Source of the DNA: Dickeya poaceiphila
Lineage (GTDB): Bacteria; Pseudomonadota; Gammaproteobacteria; Enterobacterales; Enterobacteriaceae
Assembly (NCBI RefSeq): GCF_007858975.2
Contig: NZ_CP042220.2
Location: 2,480,001 to 2,544,000 of the forward strand
Direction: 5' to 3'
Length of the DNA: 64,000 nt
The notes beneath the pieces were generated by a model that saw only the letters and a list, made by a program, of their open reading frames with translations, was not told the origin of the DNA and ran no database searches. Below, piece after piece: positions 16,609-26,438 of this stretch. The first letter of the stretch is position 1. Each line of letters opens with the position of its first letter. Both the position numbers and the translations under genes were made by a program.

Positions 16609-17327
16609 TTGAATTCAAAAACGTATCGAAACACTACGGTCAAACCCAGGTACTGCACGACATCAACCTGAACATCAAACAGGGTGAAGTCGTGGTGATT
16701 ATCGGGCCGTCTGGTTCCGGCAAATCCACCCTGCTGCGCTGCATCAACAAACTGGAAGAAATCAGCAGCGGCGAGCTGGTGGTAGACGGCCTGACCGTCA
16801 ATGACCCCAACGTGGACGAACGCCTGATTCGTCAGGAAGCCGGCATGGTGTTCCAGCAGTTTTATCTGTTCCCGCACCTGACGGCGCTGGAAAACGTCGC
16901 CTTCGGCCCGATTCGAGTGCGCGGCGCCAGCAAGGCCGATGCCGAGAAACTAGCGCGTGAACTGTTGGCCAAAGTGGGGTTGGCGGAACGCTCGCACCAC
17001 TATCCGTCCGAACTGTCCGGCGGTCAGCAGCAACGCGTGGCTATCGCCCGTGCGCTGGCGGTAAAACCGAAGCTGATGCTGTTTGACGAACCTACCTCGG
17101 CGCTGGACCCGGAACTGCGTCACGAAGTGCTGAACGTGATGAAAGACCTGGCTGAAGAAGGCATGACCATGGTGATCGTGACCCACGAAGTGGGATTCGC
17201 CCAAAAAGTGGCTTCACGCCTGATCTTCATCGATAAAGGTCGTATTGCCGAAGACGGTCATCCGGATGCGTTGATTTCCAATCCGCCCAGTGATCGACTG
17301 CGCGAATTTCTGCAACACGTTTCCTGA
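16605..17327 (+). CDS. glnQ: Glutamine ABC transporter ATPase
   Basis: The 240-residue protein has a Walker A loop GPSGSGKST at residues 34-42, a Q-loop ([10 protein letters not shown]), the ABC signature LSGGQQQR near 135, Walker [13 protein letters not shown] and the switch histidine in V-T-H-E. It powers uptake through GlnP. It is the last gene of glnHPQ; no strong terminator is visible in the 190 bases before the next gene. Confidence 0.95.
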   Translation: MIEFKNVSKHYGQTQVLHDINLNIKQGEVVVIIGPSGSGKSTLLRCINKLEEISSGELVVDGLTVNDPNVDERLIRQEAGMVFQQFYLFPHLTALENVAFGPIRVRGASKADAEKLARELLAKVGLAERSHHYPSELSGGQQQRVAIARALAVKPKLMLFDEPTSALDPELRHEVLNVMKDLAEEGMTMVIVTHEVGFAQKVASRLIFIDKGRIAEDGHPDALISNPPSDRLREFLQHVS

Positions 17328-17518
17328 TGGTTCCCTGACGGCAGCTCTGACGGCTGTCGTCAACGTTCCGACCACGCGACATGACATCAGAATATTCCGA
17401 GAATAAATCCAACCGGTTTGGCATTTTTTACTGCTTCTTATACGCTGCGCGATGCGTGCATCAACCATTCCCGATATTGCATTAAATCAATACGTTATCA
17501 ATTCACCAGGATATATAC

Positions 17519-19219
17519 ATGAAAACCACCCGTTCTCGCCTTTCCCGACGCCGATTCAGCGCCCTGATGGGTGTCATGCTGTTCAGCGCATACGGGTTTG
17601 CTGACGACACGGCCAGCGCCGTCAACACACAACGCTGCGCGGGTTCTGTCGCATCGACTGCCCACGCCACATTTGATAAGGGCGATCAGAATCTCGCCTA
17701 CCCCAGGATCAATGGCCTGTACCAGCGACCAGCAACGACTGGCGTCACGCTGGTCGGTAATAACGACGGCGAGGCCAATAAGTACGTTGAGCCGATTAAA
17801 GGCTCAAAAGAAGGGAAATATCTCCTGTTACATGCCGGTGAGCACCTGACTCTGACAGGTCAGGGATACTTTTTGATGCATTGGGAATTAAACTATTTCA
17901 ACCGTGGCGGTACCCTGCTGGCGGAAAATGCACCGTTGGTGACGACCACGCAGGGTTTCATCAAAAAAGTAGCGTTAACTGATCGTTACGCGCCGGATTA
18001 TCGCCTTGATGGTATACCTGGCCGCTCTGCCGTGTGGAACGCCGGCATCCAAAGCAGCACCGGCAACCCGATGGTTCCGTTTACCGTTGGGCCACCGGCC
18101 AATAACGGCGAAATCATGCCCAGCCTGTGGCTCAACGAGATTTTCTATTTGGACGGCACCGTCACCCTCACCCAACGCGAAGGCCCGGTGGATTACGATA
18201 TCAGCATCACCCCGCTGACGCTGACCGAGGTGAACAACCGACTGGCGGCAACGCGCCATCGTATCAACGCCGCCACACTGCGCAACGGCATATCGCTGGA
18301 CCCTTACACCGGTGAGGATACACCGCCCTCCTCGCCCGATAGCCTGACAGCCGGCGTTATTTCCAGCTCGGTAGTGCAACTGGACTGGAATGACTGTTCA
18401 GATAATGAACGCGGCTTCATCGTCGAATATTCCTATGCCGGTACTTTCGGCGACGGCGCTTATGACACCACACCCCGTGCCTACGATGCGGGCGCAGTCT
18501 ACACCAGCGCCGAATCGCTGGGACCAGGCGCCACCTCGGTGAGCGTGGGGACGCTGGCACCTAACACGACCTACGCGTTTCGGGTCAAAGCCTACAATCA
18601 GGCCGGAGACTCCGCTTATTCCAACGTGGTTACCGTAACCACACCGCCTGCTTCCCCGCTAAGCAGCAACTGGAAGCAGCAAGACATCGGCAAAACCGAT
18701 ACGCCCGGTGTCGCCACTGAAGATCAGGACGTGATTGCACTGGAAGCACACACCGGCGATATGTGGGGCGCTGCCGACAACGTCAATTTCGTTTATCAGC
18801 AGTTGAAAGGCGACGGCAGCATTACCGCACGACTGATCGACCTGCGTTATAGCGATCCTCAGGCCAAAGCGGGTGTGATGATGCGCAACACGCTCTCCGA
18901 CAGCAGCGCTTACATGCTGACAGGGTACACAGCATCATCCGGCGCGATGTCGCAATGGCGCAGCAAAGACGCCAGTGCTACCGGCAACCGCGGTGTGTTC
19001 GCCAAATCCGAAAACGGCAGCCAACCTACCTGGCTGCGCGTAACCCGCGATGGCAACACGTTTATCTCAGCAGTTTCTGACGATGGGCTGACCTGGACCA
19101 CCTTAAATAAGCAAATCAATCAAAACATGAACGATACGCTGTATGTCGGACTGGTACTCTCGTCACGCAACAATAGTAACGGCAAAGTCAGTTTCGATAA
19201 CGTCAGCATCGCGCACTAG
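17519..19219 (+). CDS. Secreted multidomain protein with FN3 module and Tat-like signal
   Basis: The 566-residue protein begins with a twin-arginine-like signal: S-R-R-R-F at residues 9-13, then a modest hydrophobic core to about residue 28. Residues 35-260 are a globular part I do not recognise, with repeated Gly/Asn-rich strands. About 267-377 is a fibronectin type III domain ending A-Y-N-Q-A-G-D-S-A-Y-S-N-V-V. About 383-566 resembles the concanavalin-like domain of DUF1349-type proteins (A-K-A-G-V-M-M-R, W-L-R-V-T-R-D-G-N, G-L-V-L-S-S-R). Such layouts are common in polysaccharide-acting exoproteins. No catalytic motif is seen, so the role in binding or degrading glycans is inferred. It is absent from this position in E. 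coli. Confidence 0.7.
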   Translation: MKTTRSRLSRRRFSALMGVMLFSAYGFADDTASAVNTQRCAGSVASTAHATFDKGDQNLAYPRINGLYQRPATTGVTLVGNNDGEANKYVEPIKGSKEGKYLLLHAGEHLTLTGQGYFLMHWELNYFNRGGTLLAENAPLVTTTQGFIKKVALTDRYAPDYRLDGIPGRSAVWNAGIQSSTGNPMVPFTVGPPANNGEIMPSLWLNEIFYLDGTVTLTQREGPVDYDISITPLTLTEVNNRLAATRHRINAATLRNGISLDPYTGEDTPPSSPDSLTAGVISSSVVQLDWNDCSDNERGFIVEYSYAGTFGDGAYDTTPRAYDAGAVYTSAESLGPGATSVSVGTLAPNTTYAFRVKAYNQAGDSAYSNVVTVTTPPASPLSSNWKQQDIGKTDTPGVATEDQDVIALEAHTGDMWGAADNVNFVYQQLKGDGSITARLIDLRYSDPQAKAGVMMRNTLSDSSAYMLTGYTASSGAMSQWRSKDASATGNRGVFAKSENGSQPTWLRVTRDGNTFISAVSDDGLTWTTLNKQINQNMNDTLYVGLVLSSRNNSNGKVSFDNVSIAH

Positions 19220-19264
19220 TCACGCAGTTGGGTTAGGTTGCCCTTAACACCAAAACCCAAATAC

Positions 19265-19296
19265 CAAAAAAAGAGAGGCGCTAACCCCGCCTCTCT
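19265..19296 (-). terminator. Terminator of the PAP2 phosphatase gene
   Basis: AGAGAGGCG (19272-19280) pairs with CGCCTCTCT (19288-19296). Read leftward it is followed by seven T residues. It may also slow rightward transcription from the FN3 gene. Confidence 0.85.
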
Positions 19297-19348
19297 CCAC
19301 TGCTCTTTTATAACTGCTAGTTATGCGTTTCCGTTCAGGCTGGAACGT

Positions 19349-20617
19349 TTACTTCTTCGCGGCTGCCACCGCATCATGTAGGTTCAGGCGCTGCCAGAAA
19401 TTCGCCGCCCCCCCGCCGGCAGACAGCGGATAACCGTCGGCAATCGCGGTTTTTACCATCAAGGTACGACGTTGGGTGGCGCTCAATTGCGGCAACGGTC
19501 CTTCCAGCAGCACTTCCGCCCCTTCCGGCACCTTAACCGACTGGGCTTTCACCTTTGCCATTGGCAAGTTGTAGGTCATGGTGTAACGATAGAACGACGT
19601 CATCGCCGGGTCGGTGTAAGGATCGTTTTTGCCCTGTGGTTTGGCGCATTCGGCAAGCGTGGTACCACAGGCTTTTTCCAGCGCGGTACGCAACTGGGTT
19701 TTGGCCTCGTTGAACAACACGCGGTATTTCGGGTCATTCAGGAAATACGCCACACTGCGTTCAGCCGCCATGCGACCGCCAATCACATCCAGCGGATAAT
19801 GCACCCCCAGCACCAGACGGGAATAACCGTAGGTAGCCGCTCTGTCAATCAGCGGCACGAAACGCTCCGGCAGCATCTGCGCCAGCAACAGCGCATCGTT
19901 ATAACCACTATTGGTGTGGCCGCTGGGGAACGAACCACCCGCTGCCGTGTAGCGAACGTTATCCACTACCACAGCGGTATCCGGCACCAGATGAATGCTG
20001 TTGCCCGGTTGTTTGAACGGACGTGGATAGTTAAAGGCGTTTTTCGCCGCTGATGTGCTGACGTTGGTCGCCTTGATCAGCGCAGCAGCCTTACCGATTT
20101 CGCCTTTCTGATAAACATCGAGAAACGCCTTGCCCAACTTCGGTCCCAGCGCTTCCGCCAGCGCGTACAAATAGCGGGTGTTTTCCGCATCAATCAGCGC
20201 TTTCTGGCGCAGCGGCAGGGTAGATTCCAGATTGATGCGCTCAACCGTCGCCAGGTTTTTCTGCAACACCGACGCCGACAGGGTACGAAACCCATCCAGC
20301 AGTTTCACGCTGGCCTGCTGCTGACCTTTAGGGTTGAAAACGTAGCCAGTCGCTTTCAGCCATTTCATATCACCCTGCGGTTCGCCCTGATCAGGCGCGT
20401 TGTCCAGCACCGCACGGGTCAGCTTTGGGGCGCTTCCCTGCAAGGCTTTTTGCAGATATTGCTGCACCTGTTGCTGCATCTCGATGACCGGGGCGCTATT
20501 GCTGGCCTCAGTGGTAGTTTGCAGCAACGGCAGTGGGGAATCGCTACGGGAAGCCGCCTGCGTCTGGACTGTCGCCAGTGAGCAAGCCACGGTTATAAAC
20601 GCGTAGGAATAGCGCAT
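19349..20617 (-). CDS. Periplasmic PAP2-type acid phosphatase
   Basis: The 422-residue protein has a Sec signal (residues 1-22, ending T-Q-A-A). It carries the three-part PAP2/vanadium-haloperoxidase signature: K-N-A-F-N-Y-P-R-P near residue 195, the S-F-P-S-G-H-T block near 230 and S-R-L-V-L-G-V-H-Y-P-L-D near 270, with catalytic histidines in the last two. This is the class A non-specific acid phosphatase pattern. At 422 residues it is well above the usual 230-250 for PhoN, with an extra N-terminal helical region and a C-terminal extension. Substrate is not defined; phosphate scavenging in the periplasm is likely. Confidence 0.85.
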   Translation of the reverse strand: MRYSYAFITVACSLATVQTQAASRSDSPLPLLQTTTEASNSAPVIEMQQQVQQYLQKALQGSAPKLTRAVLDNAPDQGEPQGDMKWLKATGYVFNPKGQQQASVKLLDGFRTLSASVLQKNLATVERINLESTLPLRQKALIDAENTRYLYALAEALGPKLGKAFLDVYQKGEIGKAAALIKATNVSTSAAKNAFNYPRPFKQPGNSIHLVPDTAVVVDNVRYTAAGGSFPSGHTNSGYNDALLLAQMLPERFVPLIDRAATYGYSRLVLGVHYPLDVIGGRMAAERSVAYFLNDPKYRVLFNEAKTQLRTALEKACGTTLAECAKPQGKNDPYTDPAMTSFYRYTMTYNLPMAKVKAQSVKVPEGAEVLLEGPLPQLSATQRRTLMVKTAIADGYPLSAGGGAANFWQRLNLHDAVAAAKK

Positions 20618-20832
20618 GGTAGGTCCTTTTTATTGTTACGGATTATCGGCAAGGATAGGAAACCGCATCAGCCTAAGCGCTGCTGATGACAACTCGGTGA
20701 AACTTTTTTAATAACAGGTACTTTGATTACCAATGTCGCCAAACAGTATAGGCGCGGGTTCCCACCGGCGCGAGAGAACTGTACCGGTTTAGCAATACAA
20801 AAACGAAATGGAGGCGCAACATCTGAAACAGA

Positions 20833-20866
20833 TAAAACAGACGCCGTGGCACCGCCACGGCGTCTG
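20833..20866 (-). terminator. Terminator of the M3 peptidase gene
   Basis: CAGACGCCGTGGC (20838-20850) and GCCACGGCGTCTG (20854-20866) form a perfect 13-bp stem with loop ACC. Leftward it is followed by TTTTATC. It starts seven bases after the peptidase stop. Confidence 0.88.
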
Positions 20867-20872
20867 AAATTC

Positions 20873-22738
20873 TCAGGCATGAATCGGGTAAGTGTCTTCA
20901 ATTACACGGGCGAATGCCTGACACAGGGCATCATCGCCGTATTGATTGTCAGCCAACACGGTATCGCCATCCACCACCTGAATATGGGCATTAAGGGAGA
21001 AATCCGCCGCGGGTTGCGGGCGCGCCATAGCCGCAGCGATGGTTGCCTGCGCCTGTTGCCACGCCTCTTCCTCCGTCAGGTTGCATTCACGCGCCAGATA
21101 GTCTGGGTTGAATCCTTCGCCGGTCAGGCTGCGTAAGGTTTCATCGTGGCTCAGGCTATTGCCGGGCTGCCAGTAATGGCGCGTCAGGTCCGGACCAATC
21201 GCCGGGTTATCCGTCAGATAACCATCACGCTGCAAGAAGAAATGGCGCGTTTGCTCTACCGCCATCATCGCCAACAGGTACCCTTGATAGGAACAGGCCG
21301 ATTCCATCGACAGCAAATGCGGAATCGCCATGGTCGGGCGCGGGCTGCCGCTAATGCCGAGAATGCGCTGTTCTGTATCCCGCGCCAGCTGCAAAATCGC
21401 CTCCGGGGTACGCGCCTCGTCATCCATGCAGTACAACTGCCATTCGAAATACGGCACCAGCAAAATATGGCGTTCATTGAAAGCCCGCATTGGCTGACGA
21501 GCGCGGATATCCGCCTGAATCAATGCATCAGGCATCGGCTCTCCTTGTGCGTTATGCGCATAACGCTTCAGCCAGTCGGCATCCTGCAACAGGCTGTCGC
21601 AGAACATCGACTGAGTTTCTGCGTAGGCCATTGAGGTTGGCGGAAACTCCTGCGCAAAACAGGGCGCATTCTGGCGGATATTAGCGAAATGCGCCGCGTG
21701 GCCGCCTTCATGGAACAACGTATTGATGCCGTTAGCGCCGCTGCCGATCTGATCCGGCTGCGCCAGGCTGGTGAAATTGATACGTGCGGGCAGCCACTGA
21801 CCCTGATCGACAAACGGCGGCACCGGCTGATGCATAAAGCCGTTTTCATATTTACCTTTGCGCACCAGCAGGTCGAGCTGCATCTGTGCGCCGCTGAAAT
21901 CGATATGCAGACGTTTGAAGCTATTGACCCAACGAGACAGCGAGGCAGAAAACGGAAAGTACGGATCCAACTGACGGGTGACATCGCCGGTACTGGCATA
22001 ACGCACGTTCCACGGCTGTAGCGCCGCCTCGCCTTTTTCCGACGCCAGTTGACGCAGGCTGCGCAGGTTGGCGTCGCGGGTCTGCTCCTCAAAACGGTCA
22101 AGAATGGCGAACAACTGCTCCGGCGTCATCCGCTCGGTCTTGTTCACCTTGTAATCAAAGTAGTTGCGATACCCCATCTGACGAGCAAAGCGGTTACGCA
22201 GGCTGACCAGCGCCGGAAATCCGTGATTAACCAGCCACTGTTCTAAATCGCGCAGCGCCTGCTGTGAACTGCGGCGGTATTCCTCGTTATCATTGGTGGC
22301 CTGATTAGTCAGCAACTCGCCCAGCGAGGCGGAAACGCGCTCGCCCTGCTCATTGAGATGGGTGGGCTGATAGGTTTTACGGCGGGAAAACAGGTCATGC
22401 TCGGCAACAATCAGCTCATCCATCAGCGCCTGAGCCTGTACATCTTCAATTACATTGCAGTCAAAAAAGCGATACCAGCCGCGTAACCCGTGCAGCAGCG
22501 CGTCACGCGCTTCGCCAGCAGGCGCGGCTTCGACGTCGGCAATGTGTTGCCGTAGCTCGGCCAGCCGGGATGATTGCGAGATAAAACGTTTCCAGGCGCT
22601 TACCGCCTCAGCAAAACGCAAGGAAACGGTTTCGTCGCCGGTTCCCATATAACGCTGCCAGAAGAGATCCTCTTTCGCTTGGTGCACCGCCAGATAATCG
22701 CGGTTCAGGGCGTCAAAATATGCCTTAGCCTGTTGCAT
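20873..22738 (-). CDS. M3 family zinc metallopeptidase (oligopeptidase type)
   Basis: The 621-residue protein is mostly helical and carries the zinc site H-E-G-G-H near residue 345 (F-H-E-G-G-H-A-A-H-F), with a downstream acidic helix (S-M-A-Y-A-E-T-Q-S-M-F) supplying the third ligand. This is the M3 thimet-oligopeptidase/PepF pattern. There is no signal peptide, so it acts on short peptides in the cytoplasm. It is 34 bases after ybiB on the same strand and is probably cotranscribed. It is not in E. coli at this site. I do not assign prlC, dcp or pepF because the sequence matches none of them well by eye. Confidence 0.85.
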   Translation of the reverse strand: MQQAKAYFDALNRDYLAVHQAKEDLFWQRYMGTGDETVSLRFAEAVSAWKRFISQSSRLAELRQHIADVEAAPAGEARDALLHGLRGWYRFFDCNVIEDVQAQALMDELIVAEHDLFSRRKTYQPTHLNEQGERVSASLGELLTNQATNDNEEYRRSSQQALRDLEQWLVNHGFPALVSLRNRFARQMGYRNYFDYKVNKTERMTPEQLFAILDRFEEQTRDANLRSLRQLASEKGEAALQPWNVRYASTGDVTRQLDPYFPFSASLSRWVNSFKRLHIDFSGAQMQLDLLVRKGKYENGFMHQPVPPFVDQGQWLPARINFTSLAQPDQIGSGANGINTLFHEGGHAAHFANIRQNAPCFAQEFPPTSMAYAETQSMFCDSLLQDADWLKRYAHNAQGEPMPDALIQADIRARQPMRAFNERHILLVPYFEWQLYCMDDEARTPEAILQLARDTEQRILGISGSPRPTMAIPHLLSMESACSYQGYLLAMMAVEQTRHFFLQRDGYLTDNPAIGPDLTRHYWQPGNSLSHDETLRSLTGEGFNPDYLARECNLTEEEAWQQAQATIAAAMARPQPAADFSLNAHIQVVDGDTVLADNQYGDDALCQAFARVIEDTYPIHA

Positions 22739-22772
22739 GTGGTTGTTCCTTACTTATTGTTAGTCGTTATGA

Positions 22773-23741
22773 TCAACCCAGTCGTTTTCGTATCATTGAA
22801 GCAGCCTGTTCCATTGAGGCCGCTTCACCCGTTCCGACCAGACAGCACGCCAGTTGCAGGCGAATCGCCTGTGGTATCGGCTGTTCGCCTGCCAGACAAG
22901 CCTGCGTCCAACGGGCGGTAGTGACGGCATCCTTCACTGACGGCAGCGCGCCGCTCGCTACCGCGATATCCTGACGCACTTGCAGCATGTCCTGACGCTG
23001 TTCACGGATGAAATGTATTTCCGGGCAGCGCTGCGGGTTAGCATAGACCTCGCCTTCGGTGCCGTGCATCAGCAACGCACGACCATCAATATCCTGAAAG
23101 AATCTGCCGACCCGCCCGATATATTCCGGATGCGACACGCTCGCCAACCGCAATGCCTCGGCGTCGCCAAACGGCGTGGCCAGCTTGGCCAGTGTATGGG
23201 CGCTGTTGCGCACCCCCATGCGCCAGCGCAGATCTAACTGACGCTCAATGGCGGGGCACAGCAGCGACACCGGTATGAATATCGGTTCGCCTTGATCAAG
23301 CCGCTGCTGCGCTTCCTGCGCCTGCTCCACCGGCGTAATGCCCAGTTCACGAAAAATCGACTCGCTGGTTACACGGGTTGGATCGTGGCTCACGCCGTGC
23401 ACCACCACCGGCAACCCCAGCCGATGCAGCAACAGCGCCAGTAATGGTGTCAGGTTGGCCTGTTTGCGAGCGCCGTTATAGCTGGGAATGACTACCGGCA
23501 TCGGGCTGCCAGCCGGGGCGCGCAGATGCAAGGTCTGTTCGCTCATCGCCTGATAGAAACCACGCATTTCCGCTTCGGACTCGCCCTTAATGCGAAATGC
23601 GATCAACAACCCGCCCAGTTCCAGCTCAGGCACCTGATCATGCAGTATTTGAGCATACAGTTGATAAGCCGTGTCCTGCTCCAGATCGCGCGCATGATTT
23701 TTGCCGCGGCCAACCTCTTTAATGATTCGGGTGTAATCCAT
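22773..23741 (-). CDS. ybiB: YbiB, TrpD2-family DNA-binding protein
   Basis: The 322-residue protein closely follows E. coli YbiB (320): M-D-Y-x-x-I-I-K-E-x-G-R-G-K-N-H-A-R-D-L, I-P-S-Y-N-G-A-R-K-Q-A-N-L-T-P-L-L, R-W-R-M-G-V-R-N-S-A-H-T-L-A-K-L and A-L-L-M-H-G-T-E-G-E-V-Y-A-N. It has the anthranilate phosphoribosyltransferase fold but lacks that enzyme's pathway context; YbiB is known to bind nucleic acid and is linked to the LexA response through dinG. It lies downstream of dinG on the same strand, as in E. coli. Confidence 0.93.
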   Translation of the reverse strand: MDYTRIIKEVGRGKNHARDLEQDTAYQLYAQILHDQVPELELGGLLIAFRIKGESEAEMRGFYQAMSEQTLHLRAPAGSPMPVVIPSYNGARKQANLTPLLALLLHRLGLPVVVHGVSHDPTRVTSESIFRELGITPVEQAQEAQQRLDQGEPIFIPVSLLCPAIERQLDLRWRMGVRNSAHTLAKLATPFGDAEALRLASVSHPEYIGRVGRFFQDIDGRALLMHGTEGEVYANPQRCPEIHFIREQRQDMLQVRQDIAVASGALPSVKDAVTTARWTQACLAGEQPIPQAIRLQLACCLVGTGEAASMEQAASMIRKRLG

Positions 23742-23964
23742 GATGTGCTCTCATTGATAAGGCAACGGTTAAGCAGTGTTCATAAACCGGGCGAACTGAT
23801 AACGCCCGTCATAAAAGGATAATTTGTCTGGAAACATAGCATGAATTGGTCACAGGGGAAGTGTGAAAACGCCGCTGCCGCTGCGGAAACGGCGCGGCAG
23901 CGAAACTCCATCAACCGTTACCGTTTGCTGTTGGGGGTGCAGATAACCTGACGTACACAGTTCG

Positions 23965-26070
23965 CTACTCACCGTCCGGCATGGCGCGCTGTTCGATAGG
24001 AAATACAGGTAACGCGGCCAGCAACTGGGCGCCGTAGCTTTTGGTCAGCAAGCGGCGGTCGTAGATGACGATTTCACCAAAACAATCATGGCTACGAATC
24101 AACCGGCCAACCTGTTGAATCAGGCTAAATGAGGCGCTCGGCAAGCTTTGCACTACAAACGGATGACGCTTGAGGCTTTTCAGCCACTCGCCTTCAGTGA
24201 GGACAAGCGGGCTGTCTACCGGCGGAAACGCAATCTTGTGGATATGCACCTGCGACAGCAGCTCACCCTTGAGATCTAATCCTTCCGCGAAGGATTGCAG
24301 GCCGATCAACACGCTGGTCTGCCCTTGCTGCACCCGCTGACGGTGCAATTCCACCAGCCGGTAGCGCGGCTGATCGCCCTGCACCAGCAGCATCAACCGC
24401 AGATCCGGCACTTCGGTCAGAAATTGTTGCATCGCCCGTTGACTGGCGAACAGCATCAACATGCCTTTGTGGACATCCCGCTGCAATTCGGCGCGGAAAA
24501 ACCGCGCCATCTCGGCGATATGTTGAGCTTCATGCGCGATCAGCGGTTCATGGCGCATACGCGGGATCACCAGCTTGCCCTGCTCGCGGTGATTGAACGG
24601 TGAATCCAGCGCGATAAACGTATCGCCCTCCTCTTCATCCAGCCCGGACAGCTCTTTCAGGCGGGAGAAGCTGTTAAGCGAGCGCAGCGTCGCCGAGGTG
24701 ACCACCACGTGCGACAGATTGCGCCACAGCAACCGGTCCAACTGGTCGCATACGCGGATACCGGCGCAGTGAAAATAGAGATGCAGCTGATTATCGCGCC
24801 TCTCCCGCAGCAGCCATTTCGACACCGGCGCGTTAGAGGATTTCTCCAGCGCTGCCAGCCGCCATAGTTTGCTCTGCGCGTCCCAGTAACCGTTCAGGCG
24901 GCTGATGCGCAACATCGCCTGATGCAGCTTGACCACATCATGCTTGCCGGTTTTCTCCGCCAAATCATTGAGCAGGTATTCCGCCAGCCCACGCAGGCTA
25001 TCAGCCAGTTTGCATAACCGGTTACAGCACTCACGCATCTCTTCCGGCAGTTCCCCCATCGGGAAACGGTAATCGGCGTCCGGCTGGGCAGGCGGCAAAA
25101 ACAGGCTGCTCAGGCGCTCGAACAGTTGCAACTGTTCCCGAACCTCGCCGCAGTGATCGCCCAGTCGGTCGGGCTGCATCAGTCGCGGCGGCGATTTGGG
25201 CGGAAACTGCGCCAGACACAATCCCACCTGCTGAATCAATTGATCCATCTGATGTTGCACCGCGTTGACCGTCACCTCGCCGGACATCTCCAGCGCGTCG
25301 CGCGCTACATCCGGCACGTGGTGGCCTTCATCCAGCACCAGCAGCATGTTTTTGGCCTGCGGCAGTACCGAATCGCTCTCCATCGCTGCCATCACCAGCG
25401 CGTGGTTGGTCACCACCACATCGGCGTCTTCAATTTCCCGACGGGCCAGAAAAAACGGGCATTCGCGGTAATAATGGCAGTTACGCCCCAGACAGTTGGC
25501 CTTGTCGGTGCTCAGACGCTGCCACAGCGCATCGCTGACTGACTCCTGACAGTGATCGCGCAGCCCGTCCCAGGCATAGCTTTGCAGCGCCTGCTGTAGC
25601 CGGGCGCTGGTGGTTTGCTCTTCACGGCTCGATGGCAGGTGATCATCCATAAACAGCATCAAATCGCCCTGCGCCGATGCTTCGGTCGCCATCGCCGCCA
25701 GATTGCGCGGACAAACATAGCGCCCACGGCCAAACGCCGCAGTGAATTTCAGTTCAGGAATAAACTGGCGCAGCAATGGCAAATCTTTATTAAAGATCTG
25801 GTCCTGCAACGCCACGTTGGCGGTGCTGATCACCAGCGTTTTCAGCTCTGCTCGCCCAACAGCGATGCCGGGAATCAGATAGGAAAGGGTTTTACCTACG
25901 CCCGTCGGCGCTTCGATCACCAGATGACGCGGATAGTCGCCTGCCAGCGCTTTCGCCACTTCGGCGATCATCTGGCGCTGTGGCGCACGGGAAACAAAAT
26001 CGGGAATCTGCTGTTGCAGCGCTTTATACCATTCGCCAATCTGCTGCTTTAACGCGGGGGTAAGGGTCAT
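23965..26070 (-). CDS. dinG: ATP-dependent DNA helicase DinG
   Basis: The 701-residue protein is an XPD-like superfamily 2 helicase. Walker A is E-A-P-T-G-V-G-K-T near residue 60, the DEAH-type box is L-D-E-G-H-H, and four Fe-S cysteines are visible (C-P-R-N early, then C-L-G-R-N-C-H-Y-Y-R-E-C). The C-terminal motif V-G-R-L-I-R matches motif VI. DinG unwinds R-loops and forked DNA during replication-transcription conflict and is SOS-induced in E. coli. A CTG-N10-CAG site lies upstream at 26114-26129, but its centre is GC-rich. ybiB follows 223 bases later. Confidence 0.95.
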   Translation of the reverse strand: MTLTPALKQQIGEWYKALQQQIPDFVSRAPQRQMIAEVAKALAGDYPRHLVIEAPTGVGKTLSYLIPGIAVGRAELKTLVISTANVALQDQIFNKDLPLLRQFIPELKFTAAFGRGRYVCPRNLAAMATEASAQGDLMLFMDDHLPSSREEQTTSARLQQALQSYAWDGLRDHCQESVSDALWQRLSTDKANCLGRNCHYYRECPFFLARREIEDADVVVTNHALVMAAMESDSVLPQAKNMLLVLDEGHHVPDVARDALEMSGEVTVNAVQHQMDQLIQQVGLCLAQFPPKSPPRLMQPDRLGDHCGEVREQLQLFERLSSLFLPPAQPDADYRFPMGELPEEMRECCNRLCKLADSLRGLAEYLLNDLAEKTGKHDVVKLHQAMLRISRLNGYWDAQSKLWRLAALEKSSNAPVSKWLLRERRDNQLHLYFHCAGIRVCDQLDRLLWRNLSHVVVTSATLRSLNSFSRLKELSGLDEEEGDTFIALDSPFNHREQGKLVIPRMRHEPLIAHEAQHIAEMARFFRAELQRDVHKGMLMLFASQRAMQQFLTEVPDLRLMLLVQGDQPRYRLVELHRQRVQQGQTSVLIGLQSFAEGLDLKGELLSQVHIHKIAFPPVDSPLVLTEGEWLKSLKRHPFVVQSLPSASFSLIQQVGRLIRSHDCFGEIVIYDRRLLTKSYGAQLLAALPVFPIEQRAMPDGE

Positions 26071-26276
26071 GCCGTCTCACTGTGGTTCAATCTGGCCGGT
26101 ATTGTCCCACAGACTGGCGGCAACGTCAGCCACCATAATTGTGACGTTGTCACTTTACCTTATGCGTTGGCACCTTGACGCTGACAGCGGCGGCTCGGCT
26201 GGCTTGTATCCGATGACAGAGACTCTATAATCGCCGGAACCTGACCATTACAGGAACGGAACAAAAGGATAACCGG

Positions 26277-26384
26277 ATGAATATTAAAAAACTGGGGGTT
26301 GTCAGCCTGTTTGCGCTCTGCGCATTAGGCGGCATTGGCGGCGTGATGCTGGTGGGGTATATCATTATCGTGCACGGCGGCTAA
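26277..26384 (+). CDS. Small single-pass membrane protein, 35 residues
   Basis: The ATG at 26277 has an AAAAGGAT ribosome site. The peptide begins M-N-I-K-K and then forms one hydrophobic helix with several glycines (L-F-A-L-C-A-L-G-G-I-G-G-V-M-L-V-G-Y-I-I-I-V) before H-G-G and the stop. It reads divergently from dinG and ends in front of a GC-rich hairpin. The good ribosome site, the membrane pattern and the terminator support a real gene. I do not know its family; a role as a small inner-membrane protein is inferred. Confidence 0.6.
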   Translation: MNIKKLGVVSLFALCALGGIGGVMLVGYIIIVHGG

Positions 26385-26438
26385 CGGCAAACCGGCCAGT
26401 TCCGGCTACCTGTTACGGCACAGCCGGTTTTCCTGTCA

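Noticed and set aside
26114..26129. LexA box before dinG (CTG-N10-CAG)
   Set aside because: The spacing fits, but the core is GC-rich instead of alternating AT, so it is a weak site at best.
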